This document shows positions 1 through 5,538 of a stretch of DNA of 5,692 bases, in pieces. A program made the position numbers and the translations under genes. The stretch lies in contig CAUBQU010000102.1 in NCBI GenBank assembly GCA_958438185.1, positions 1-5,692 on the forward strand, written 5' to 3'. The stretch is from an uncultured Oscillospiraceae bacterium. GTDB taxonomy: Bacteria > Bacillota > Clostridia > Oscillospirales > Oscillospiraceae. The notes below the pieces were generated by a model. That model did no database searches, was not told the DNA's origin, and saw nothing but the letters and a program-made list of their open reading frames with translations. Position 1 is the stretch's first letter. Each line of letters opens with the position of its first letter.

Positions 1-3
1 ATC

Positions 4-12
4 TGATAGAAT
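4..12 (+). promoter_or_regulatory. Possible extended -10 promoter element
   Basis: The bases TGATAGAAT fit an extended -10 element: TG, one base, then TAGAAT, which matches TATAAT at five of six positions. Transcription would start near base 19 and give a leader of about 35 bases, A-rich and unstructured, before the acyltransferase gene. The -35 region would lie outside the window, so this cannot be completed. It could also be chance in an AT-rich gap. Confidence 0.35.
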
Positions 13-53
13 GAGAAAGACACAAAAATAGAAACAGAAACAAGGAGCACCCC

Positions 54-1154
54 ATGGATCGACCCACTTCCCTTTCTGCCAGGCAGCGCATCCCGGAATG
101 GGATATTCTGCGCACCTGCGCCTTCACCGCCGTCGTACTGCAGCATGTGCTCGGCAGCTGGGCGCGGCGGCCGGAGATCGGACAGGCCGGGCGGCTGGCC
201 TGCGCGGCGCTGTTTGAGCCGCTGCGCTTTGCTGTGCCGCTTTTCGTCTTTCTATTCGCCTGCGGGCTGTTTCACAGCCGCAGCTTTTCCTATGGCAGGT
301 ATCTGAAAAAGCGCCTGGGCCAGCTGGCGCTGCCGTATGTCCTCTGGACAGTCTTCTACCTGCTCTACCGCCGCGTCCCGCTGACGCCGGGGAACCTGGT
401 CCGCAGTCTGATCTTTGGCGACGGCAACTATCATCTTTGGTACGTCGTCATGATTCTGCAGTTTGTCGTCCTCGCGCCGCTGCTGCTGCAGCTGCGGCGG
501 TGGCTGGACCGGCGGTGGTTCGTCGCCGTGTGCCTGGCCCTCTGGCTGGCCTATCTGTACCTGACGCCCCGCTGCAGCGGCCCCGGCCTGCTCGGCGCGA
601 TCTTCTTCCGGCGCAGGACGCTGGTCTTCGCCTCCTGGATGGGCTATTTCCTTCTGGGCGCCTGCTGCGGCACGTATTACGACGCCTTCTGCTGCTTCTC
701 CCGCAAGGCGCTTCCGGTGACGGCGCTGGTCTACGCCGGGGCGCTGGCCGTCGGCATCTGGCGCAGCTGCCGGTATGTCCTTGCCCAGCAGGATGTCACC
801 TTCTCCTGCATGAGCCTGCTCGGCCCGGTCTACGCCCTGTGCATTCTGTGCGGGATCGCCTGCCTGTATGCCATTGCGCTGCGCTGCGGCCGCTGGGGCG
901 CGCTCGCCCGCGTCTGCAGCTGGATCGGGCGGCACAGCTACGAAGCGTATCTGGCCCACGCCCTGCTGATGAACCTGGGCTCGATGCTGCTGCTGCACTT
1001 CCTGCCGACAGGGCCGCTATGGCTGTTCTATCTGCTGCTCAGTCTCATCACTTGGGCTGGCGCACTGGCCGCTGGGGCTGGCATCGATGGCATTATCGCC
1101 CTGGGCAAACGCCTGAGCAAGCGTATTCTGCAAAAAAAGGAGCTCATCTCATGA
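54..1154 (+). CDS. Acyltransferase family 3 integral membrane protein
   Basis: This 366-residue protein is a polytopic membrane protein of the acyltransferase-3 family (PF01757 type), which moves acyl groups, often acetyl, onto sugars of cell-surface polymers or exported glycans. The sequence shows the family pattern: EWDILRTCAF followed by the conserved histidine H31 in the first helix, a second helix with PLFVFLFACG (62-71), the YLKKRLGQLALPY turn (83-95), the HLWYV motif (127-131), and the C-terminal GRHSYEAYLAH motif (292-302). About ten hydrophobic segments run from residue 18 to 345, and the protein ends in a basic tail (GKRLSKRILQKK). Length is normal for the family. The start is supported by AAGGAG at 42-47, six bases before ATG. 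The 3' end overlaps the next gene by ATGA, so the two are probably co-transcribed and translationally coupled. The acceptor substrate cannot be read from the sequence. It is rich in cysteine, especially residues 204-214. Confidence 0.88.
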   Translation: MDRPTSLSARQRIPEWDILRTCAFTAVVLQHVLGSWARRPEIGQAGRLACAALFEPLRFAVPLFVFLFACGLFHSRSFSYGRYLKKRLGQLALPYVLWTVFYLLYRRVPLTPGNLVRSLIFGDGNYHLWYVVMILQFVVLAPLLLQLRRWLDRRWFVAVCLALWLAYLYLTPRCSGPGLLGAIFFRRRTLVFASWMGYFLLGACCGTYYDAFCCFSRKALPVTALVYAGALAVGIWRSCRYVLAQQDVTFSCMSLLGPVYALCILCGIACLYAIALRCGRWGALARVCSWIGRHSYEAYLAHALLMNLGSMLLLHFLPTGPLWLFYLLLSLITWAGALAAGAGIDGIIALGKRLSKRILQKKELIS

Positions 1155-1852
1155 AACACGTTCTGATCACCGGCGGCTCCCGGGGCATCGGCGCGGCAGC
1201 TGTCGCGGCCTTCGCCGCTCGGGGTGACGATGTCACCTTCCTTTATCATCGAAACCACGAGGCCGCTCAAACCGTCGCCCGCCGCACCGGCGCAACTCCC
1301 CTGTGCTGCGATGTCGCCAACGGCGACGCCGTCGCCCGTCTGGCCCCGCAGCTGCAGCAGACGGAGATTCTCATCAACAACGCCGGAATCTGCCACACCG
1401 GCCTGATCTCCCAGATCACGCCCCAGCAGTGGCAGCGGCTCTTTGACGTGAATGTCACTGGCATCTATCACTGCGTCAACACCGTCCTGCCCGGGATGCT
1501 GGCCCGGCAGGCAGGCTGCATCATCAATGTCTCGTCCATGTGGGGGCAGGTCGGCGCCTCCTGTGAGGCCGCCTATTCCGCGACGAAGGGCGCTGTCCTG
1601 GCGCTGACGAAGGCCCTGGCCCAGGAGCTGGGTCCCAGCCACATCCGTGTCAACGCCGTCGCCCCCGGCGTCATTCTGACGGACATGTGCCGGGAGATCG
1701 ACCCGGCGGTCCTGGGAGCCCTCCAGGAAGAGACGCCCATCGGCCGTCACGGCACCCCGGAGGATGTCGCCCAGGCCATGTGCTACCTGGCTGACGCGAC
1801 CTTCGTCACCGGCCAAGTCCTCCCCGTCAACGGCGGCTTCGTCATCATCTGA
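1151..1852 (+). CDS. SDR-family NADP(H) oxidoreductase, probable EF-P 5-aminopentanone reductase (YmfI-like)
   Basis: This 233-residue classical short-chain dehydrogenase/reductase is cytosolic and complete. It shows the nucleotide-binding TGGSRGIG (7-14), D54-V55 for adenine contact, NNAG (76-79), and the catalytic tetrad N101, S129, Y142 and K146, followed by the PG turn at 172-173. R11 and the H33-R34 pair after the second strand suggest NADP(H) preference. The active-site stretch SSMWGQVGASCEAAYS (128-143) resembles the SxWGxxGASCExxYS pattern I associate with YmfI, which reduces the 5-aminopentanone modification on elongation factor P. FabG-type 3-oxoacyl-ACP reductase or another sugar or polyol dehydrogenase remains possible. 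The start at 1151 is set by AAGGAG at 1137-1142, eight bases upstream, and by the first GxxxGxG motif beginning at residue 7; the longer in-frame extension to 437 lies out of frame with, and inside, the acyltransferase gene. The ATGA overlap suggests coupled translation. No EF-P gene is visible nearby to support the YmfI role. Confidence 0.9.
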   Translation: MKHVLITGGSRGIGAAAVAAFAARGDDVTFLYHRNHEAAQTVARRTGATPLCCDVANGDAVARLAPQLQQTEILINNAGICHTGLISQITPQQWQRLFDVNVTGIYHCVNTVLPGMLARQAGCIINVSSMWGQVGASCEAAYSATKGAVLALTKALAQELGPSHIRVNAVAPGVILTDMCREIDPAVLGALQEETPIGRHGTPEDVAQAMCYLADATFVTGQVLPVNGGFVII

Positions 1853-1864
1853 CTGGTGCTTGCT

Positions 1865-1882
1865 AAGCCGCATCGGTTTTTT
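1865..1882 (+). terminator. Short hairpin plus T6, possible first terminator of the + operon
   Basis: Thirteen bases after the reductase stop, AAGCCG pairs with CGGTTT around a CAT loop (six pairs, one of them G-T) and the run of six T at 1877-1882 follows directly, partly inside the stem. The orientation fits termination of the acyltransferase-reductase transcript. The stem is short and weak, so it may act only together with the larger hairpin that follows. Confidence 0.4.
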
Positions 1883-1892
1883 CTAAGATTGC

Positions 1893-1937
1893 AAAAAAAC
1901 AGCAGGGACCGCATTGTTGCGCGGTTCCTGCTGCTTT
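1893..1937. terminator. Bidirectional terminator hairpin between convergent units
   Basis: CAGCAGGGACCGC (1900-1912) pairs with GCGGTTCCTGCTG (1921-1933) around an eight-base loop. In + strand RNA all 13 pairs form, one as G-U, but the tail is only CTTTACC. In minus strand RNA that position becomes a C-A mismatch, but the stem is followed by seven U (complement of 1893-1899). It therefore probably serves both directions: the end of the reductase transcript from the left, and a back-up stop for minus-strand transcription through the tRNA. Confidence 0.7.
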
Positions 1938-1981
1938 ACCATTTGCATTTTCTGATTGATCAACGATCATCCCCCCAGCAT

Positions 1982-2020
1982 GCAAAAAATCCACCGTAAT
2001 TCGATCAGAATTACGGTGGA
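1982..2020 (-). terminator. Rho-independent terminator of tRNA-Ser
   Basis: A perfect 13-base-pair stem is formed by TCCACCGTAATTC (1990-2002) and GAATTACGGTGGA (2008-2020) with a five-base loop. On the minus strand it is followed by TTTTTTGC (complement of 1982-1989). It begins five bases after the tRNA CCA end, so it terminates the tRNA transcript and any read-through from the penicillin-binding protein gene. Confidence 0.9.
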
Positions 2021-2024
2021 CTTC

Positions 2025-2116
2025 TGGCGGAGAGGAAGGGATTCGAACCCTTGAGACGCTATTAACGCCTACACGATTTCCAATCGTGCGCCTTCGACCA
2101 GCTCAGCCACCTCTCC
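2025..2116 (-). tRNA. tRNA-Ser (anticodon GGA)
   Basis: The minus strand folds as a class II tRNA of 92 bases including an encoded CCA end. The acceptor stem GGAGAGG (2116-2110) pairs with CCTCTCC (2035-2029), the discriminator is G at 2028, and CCA is at 2027-2025. The anticodon stem CACGA/TCGTG encloses the loop TTGGAAA, giving anticodon GGA at 2081-2079, which reads UCC and UCU serine codons. The long variable arm (TAGGCGTTAATAGCGTCTC) is the hallmark of serine tRNAs. The T arm AAGGG-TTCGAAT-CCCTT is canonical. It has its own promoter and terminator, so it is a single-gene transcription unit. Confidence 0.97.
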
Positions 2117-2148
2117 AAAGTGGCGCTGCTCTTAAACTCAGCCTGTTT

Positions 2149-2177
2149 ATGATACTACAAAACGATGGTTTTGTCAA
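2149..2177 (-). promoter_or_regulatory. Sigma-A type promoter of tRNA-Ser
   Basis: On the minus strand a perfect -35 TTGACA (2177-2172) is separated by exactly 17 bases from the -10 TATCAT (2154-2149), five of six matches to TATAAT. The predicted start near 2142 leaves about 25 bases of leader before the tRNA 5' end, to be removed by RNase P. This near-consensus strength fits a stable-RNA gene. Confidence 0.88.
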
Positions 2178-2258
2178 GCAGTATTTCCACTTTTCTGCAA
2201 AAATCCAGCAGTCCCGTTTTTCTGTAAAACACGATGCAGCACGCAGCGCGGCGCAGGC

Positions 2259-3632
2259 TCATCCTGCATCCATCGCGGCGGCACAGGCCTGCAGGACAGC
2301 GGCGGCAATGGGTGCGCAGGTCGCGCTGCCGGAGCCGCCGTGCTCCACGGCGACGATAAATGCCAGAGGGTACGCGTCATCCTGGACAAACCCGGCAAAC
2401 ATGGCATTCGGCGTCTGGTCGCCGCCGACCTCCGCGGTGCCGGATTTGGCGCAGACGGTCAAGCTGCCGAATTGCCCCGCACCGTAGATTGTCTCGACAT
2501 TGTTGCGCATCATCTGCGCCAGGCGCTGGGTCGTCTCCTGCTTCAGGCCGTAATCCAGCGTCTTTTGCGACGCTGTGTAGGCCGTATGGTCACCCAGGGT
2601 GATCTCGCTGACATAATACGGCGACGCCGTCTTACCGCCTGCGGCGATGGCGCCCATGAGCGTCATATACTGGCAGGCGTTAATCTGGTCATTGTGCTGG
2701 CCGATGCCCGCCCAGGCCAGGTCGCCCTGGGTGGCGCCCGCCAGGTCCAGATTGCCCGCGGCCGTCTTCAGCCCGTCAAACTCCAGGGGCGCCGTAATCC
2801 CCAGCTTCTCCGCGTAGGTCTCCATGGTCTGGATGCCCAGCTGCTGGGCGATCTGCCCAAAAGCGCAGTTGCAGGACTGGGCCAGGGCCTGGGTAAAGCC
2901 GATCTGCCCGTGGACACCCTCGCAGGTGATCTTCTGGCCGCCGACCTCGTAGCTTCCCTCGCAGGTAAAGGTCTGGCTGTCGATATCCGAAATATTTTCG
3001 ATGGCCGCCGCAGCTGTCACCAGCTTAAAGATGGAGCCGGGGATATACTTGGCATTCAGGAAGCGATTGACATAGACGCCGTCGTACTGGCCCGTTGTGT
3101 CCCCCGCCACGTCCGGGACATTGTCCGGGTCATACGTCGGGGAGGTCACACTGCACAGGATCTCGCCGGTCTTGTAGTTATAGACGCCGATCGTCCCAGC
3201 ACGGCCTGCCAGCAGCTGCAGCGCCTTCGCCTGCACATTGGCGTCAATGGTCATTGTCATCCGGCCCGTCCCGGCCTTGGCGCTGCTGACGCCGGTGATG
3301 CGGCTGTAGCCGATCATCCGGCTGGCGTAGTGGTCCAGCAGCGGCGACGGGATATAGCCGTCCCGGTCGCCCAGCAGATGGATCGTCGCGGCGCGGACCT
3401 CGGCATCGGCATCATAGGCGCGGCCGTCCGCGGAATCCAATAGCGTCTGCCCGGCGCGGTCGAAGACAACGCCGGTGTTCAGATTCGACCCGGTATACAG
3501 ATGCGGGCTGCCGGGGTAGGTCACCCACTGCCCCGCCTCCACGACATACCGGACGCAGAACAGCACCAGCCCCGCCAGCAGAGCAAACGCCAGCACCAGC
3601 GCAAATGCGCTGCGTTTGGACACTCTATTCAT
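2259..3632 (-). CDS. Class B penicillin-binding protein (PbpA/FtsI-type D,D-transpeptidase)
   Basis: This 457-residue protein cross-links peptidoglycan stem peptides outside the membrane. Residues about 8-30 form a single uncleaved membrane anchor. Residues 31-130 are a short dimerisation/pedestal region, and residues about 147-450 are the transpeptidase domain. All three catalytic motifs are present: SIFK with nucleophile S200 and K203, SCN with S253 and N255, and KSGT at 396-399. There is no PASTA domain. Its compact size is close to actinobacterial PbpA (about 490 residues) and shorter than SpoVD or PBP2 proteins. The start at 3632 is preferred over the in-frame ATG at 3758 because the extension is low-complexity Met/Thr/Ala sequence read out of frame from the upstream gene's tail, and GGGAGG (3646-3641) lies eight bases before the chosen ATG. 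It overlaps the SEDS gene by eight bases, the usual SEDS-bPBP pairing. Cysteines C224, C237, C254 and C256 surround the active site. No clear terminator follows it. Confidence 0.93.
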   Translation of the reverse strand: MNRVSKRSAFALVLAFALLAGLVLFCVRYVVEAGQWVTYPGSPHLYTGSNLNTGVVFDRAGQTLLDSADGRAYDADAEVRAATIHLLGDRDGYIPSPLLDHYASRMIGYSRITGVSSAKAGTGRMTMTIDANVQAKALQLLAGRAGTIGVYNYKTGEILCSVTSPTYDPDNVPDVAGDTTGQYDGVYVNRFLNAKYIPGSIFKLVTAAAAIENISDIDSQTFTCEGSYEVGGQKITCEGVHGQIGFTQALAQSCNCAFGQIAQQLGIQTMETYAEKLGITAPLEFDGLKTAAGNLDLAGATQGDLAWAGIGQHNDQINACQYMTLMGAIAAGGKTASPYYVSEITLGDHTAYTASQKTLDYGLKQETTQRLAQMMRNNVETIYGAGQFGSLTVCAKSGTAEVGGDQTPNAMFAGFVQDDAYPLAFIVAVEHGGSGSATCAPIAAAVLQACAAAMDAG

Positions 3633-5538
3633 AATCTCCGCCTCCCTCCGGGCCGCCGTAACCGGCGTCGTAGCCGTCGTAGGCATCGTCATAGCCGTAG
3701 CCATCGTCGTAGGCACTGTCGTAGCCGTCGCCATAGGCATCGCCGTAGTTGTCGCCATAAGATGCGTCCTCGGCGGACTCCGCCTCCTCCGCTTCTGCCC
3801 GCAGCTCCTTCTGGGAGGTCAGGCGGATGGCGAAGCTGGCGTTCTGCCGGGTATCGGCCGCCTTGATAAAGGCCAGCAGCCCCCAGGCGGACATCATGCT
3901 CGAGCCGCCGTTGGAGACGAACGGGAACGTCACGCCCGTCAGCGGCAGGATATCCACCGTGCCGAACACATTGAGGATCGTCTGCGTCATCAAAATCGTC
4001 ACGGCGGCGCAGGCGCTGATATTATAAAAGCTGCTGCGCCCCAGTGACGCCGAGCGGACGACGAACGCCGCCAGCGTAACGATAGCCAGCACCATCATGA
4101 CTGCCACCAGCAGCCCCCATTCCTCCGAGACAAAGCCGAAGACCAGGTCCGTATCCGACGCGGCGACGTATTTGAGCCACCCGTTGCCCAGCCCCAGGCC
4201 GAACAGGCCGCCGGAGGCGATGACCATCATGGCCCGGGTCTGCTGGTAGCCCGTCGTTGCAGCATACTCCCAGACATGGCCCCAGGCGGCAAAGCGCTTG
4301 GCGATATACGGCTTGAACCGCAGCGCCAGCACCCCGGCAAACCCCGTCCCGGCGCAGATCAGCGACAGCGTCGCAAAGCTGCCGGACCGCAGGAACGCGA
4401 TGACCAGGAAGGCAACAAAGAAGATCAGCGCCGTGCCGAAGTCGTTCATCAAGACCAAGCACAGGCAGACAAAGCCGGAATAGCCGATGAACAGGATCAG
4501 GTTCCGCTTCGTCACGATCCGCTCCATGGTGGAAGCGCCGGCGAAGATAAAGCAGATCTTCACCAGCTCCGACGGCTGGAACGAAATGCCGCCCAGGGAA
4601 ATCCAGTTTTTCGCGCCGAATTTCTCCGTGCCGAAGACCAGGTTGAACAGCAGCAGCGCCACACCGGCCGCCGCGGCGATATAGCGAATTTTCTTCGCCC
4701 GCTCCAGGTCCCGCAGGGCCCAGCCGATGAACAGGAACAGGAAAATGCCCATGACGGACGCCGCCAGCTGCTTATAGATCGAATCCGGCACCTTGGACGC
4801 CACGATGGCCAGGCCGATGGTCGAGAGCAAAAACGCGATGGTCTCCGCCTCGAACCCGTGCCGTCGGGCGAATTTCATCGTCAAAAACAGCAGCCATTGC
4901 AGGCAGATCAGGATCAAAAAGCCGAAGCAGACGCTGCCGATATAATCGGCATCCGCCGTTGTGACCAGCTGCAGCAGCGCCAGCAGCTGCAGCAGTGTCA
5001 GCAAAACCAGCGACAGCCCCGGCGAGATCGTATGCCCGGCCTTTGTCCGGCCCGCCGCCTGCCGTGCCTGCTCCCGCTTGGAGTTGGGCACCAGGCGCAG
5101 CTCCAGATCCCCCAGGGCGATGACGTCGTTTTCGTCTATGGCGACGATCTCCGTCTGCCGCCCGTTGACGCGAACGCCGCCGCGGCTGCCGATGTCGGAG
5201 ATGGTCCAGCTGCCGTCGTCATAGCGGGTCAAAACCGCGTGGCTCTTGGCGATGGACGGCGTATCAATAACAATATCGCTGCCCCGCGCCCGGCCGATGA
5301 CATTTTCCCAATGCGTCACTGGCAGCTCCTGGCCGCCGGGCAGGACGAGCCAGGCCCAAATCTCCGGCTCCTTGCGGAATGTCAGCAGCGAGATGGCGCA
5401 CCGCAGCAGCACGAAAAACACCAGCACCGGCAGCAGATACCGCACGACGGAACCAAAGAGCTGCACAAATTGATCATTGCCCCGCAGCCCCTCTAAAAAG
5501 CCGGTGCATTGGTTTAAAATCTCTGTAAATTTTTCCAT
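3625..5538 (-). CDS. FHA domain-containing SEDS-family peptidoglycan glycosyltransferase (FtsW/RodA/SpoVE type)
   Basis: This 637-residue fusion probably polymerises lipid II into glycan strands at the membrane with the PBP encoded next. In order: an extra membrane helix (about 31-53), a forkhead-associated domain (about 60-150), a SEDS domain (about 171-562, roughly ten to twelve helices), and a soluble acidic tail (570-637). FHA signs are IGR (81-83), SH (99-100) and VNG (124-126). SEDS signs are GAKNWISLGGISFQPSELVK (308-327), DFGTAL (366-371), GLFGLGLGNG (444-453), TDLVFGFVSEEWG (463-475) and LTGVTFPFVSNGGSS (533-547). D464 aligns with the catalytic aspartate of the HTDFIF motif of RodA/FtsW. 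FHA domains usually bind phosphothreonine, so a Ser/Thr kinase may regulate it, but the canonical binding serine is alanine here (A97). GGGAGGG at 5550-5544 supports the ATG at 5538. Whether it serves elongation, division or sporulation cannot be told from the sequence. Confidence 0.93.
   Translation of the reverse strand: MEKFTEILNQCTGFLEGLRGNDQFVQLFGSVVRYLLPVLVFFVLLRCAISLLTFRKEPEIWAWLVLPGGQELPVTHWENVIGRARGSDIVIDTPSIAKSHAVLTRYDDGSWTISDIGSRGGVRVNGRQTEIVAIDENDVIALGDLELRLVPNSKREQARQAAGRTKAGHTISPGLSLVLLTLLQLLALLQLVTTADADYIGSVCFGFLILICLQWLLFLTMKFARRHGFEAETIAFLLSTIGLAIVASKVPDSIYKQLAASVMGIFLFLFIGWALRDLERAKKIRYIAAAAGVALLLFNLVFGTEKFGAKNWISLGGISFQPSELVKICFIFAGASTMERIVTKRNLILFIGYSGFVCLCLVLMNDFGTALIFFVAFLVIAFLRSGSFATLSLICAGTGFAGVLALRFKPYIAKRFAAWGHVWEYAATTGYQQTRAMMVIASGGLFGLGLGNGWLKYVAASDTDLVFGFVSEEWGLLVAVMMVLAIVTLAAFVVRSASLGRSSFYNISACAAVTILMTQTILNVFGTVDILPLTGVTFPFVSNGGSSMMSAWGLLAFIKAADTRQNASFAIRLTSQKELRAEAEEAESAEDASYGDNYGDAYGDGYDSAYDDGYGYDDAYDGYDAGYGGPEGGGDYE
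3641..3646 (-). promoter_or_regulatory. Ribosome binding site of the PBP gene, embedded in the upstream gene
   Basis: GGGAGG on the minus strand sits eight bases before the ATG at 3632. It lies inside the last codons of the SEDS gene, where GAG-GGA-GGC-GGA codes E631-G632-G633-G634. This site settles the start choice of the PBP and ties its translation to ribosomes finishing the SEDS gene. Confidence 0.75.
3658..3759 (-). repeat. Tyr/Asp/Gly tandem repeat encoding the C-terminal tail of the SEDS protein
   Basis: The DNA has an imperfect 12-base periodicity built on codons for Tyr, Gly and Asp. In the protein, tyrosines fall at 594, 598, 602, 606, 610 and 614, exactly every fourth residue, then at 616, 620, 623 and 627. 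Aspartate or glycine fills nearly all the other places. The tail follows the last membrane helix and an acidic Glu/Ala stretch (578-590), so it is probably cytoplasmic and disordered. Such arrays can grow or shrink by slippage. Confidence 0.85.
5089..5361 (-). other. FHA domain region within the SEDS protein
   Basis: Residues about 60-150 form one FHA beta-sandwich: WAWLVLPGG opening strand, IGRARGSDIVID (81-92), IAKSHAVLTR (96-105), SDIGSRGGVRVNG (114-126) and DVIALGDLELRLV (138-150). R83 and N125-G126 are retained, whereas the usual S-R-x-H is A97-K98-S99-H100. The preceding helix and the following SEDS helices place it on the cytoplasmic side if the SEDS core has its usual topology. Confidence 0.85.

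Noticed and set aside
252..998. 248-codon minus-strand open frame opposite the acyltransferase
   Set aside because: Gln/Ala/Gly-rich shadow sequence without motifs; the + strand frame has the family signatures.
437..1150. Upstream extension of the reductase frame to 437
   Set aside because: It runs inside the acyltransferase gene in another frame and reads as Arg/Pro/Ala-rich noise; the Rossmann motif begins just after the ATG at 1151.
1028..1873. 281-codon minus-strand open frame opposite the reductase
   Set aside because: Asp/Gly/Arg-rich antisense shadow; the + strand shows the complete SDR catalytic tetrad.
1957..1969. Small palindrome TGATC-AAC-GATCA between the two terminators
   Set aside because: Only five base pairs, no neighbouring promoter and no second copy; most likely chance in an AT-rich gap.
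2340..3443. 367-codon open frame on the + strand opposite the PBP gene
   Set aside because: No recognisable motifs and no good ribosome site; the opposite strand contains all three transpeptidase motifs.
3633..3758. In-frame upstream ATG that would lengthen the PBP to 499 residues
   Set aside because: The extra 42 residues are Met/Thr/Ala low-complexity sequence produced by reading the Tyr/Asp/Gly repeat of the upstream gene in another frame. The ATG at 3632 has a good ribosome site and is followed at once by the expected membrane anchor.
4964..5005. CAG/CTG-rich stretch resembling a trinucleotide repeat
   Set aside because: It simply encodes a Leu/Gln-rich membrane helix (about residues 178-191) of the SEDS protein and is not a perfect tandem repeat.
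4276..5496. 406-codon open frame on the + strand opposite the SEDS gene
   Set aside because: Its product is Gln/Arg/Asp/Ala-rich with no domain or hydrophobic pattern, a typical antisense shadow of a GC-rich gene; the minus strand has clear FHA and SEDS motifs.
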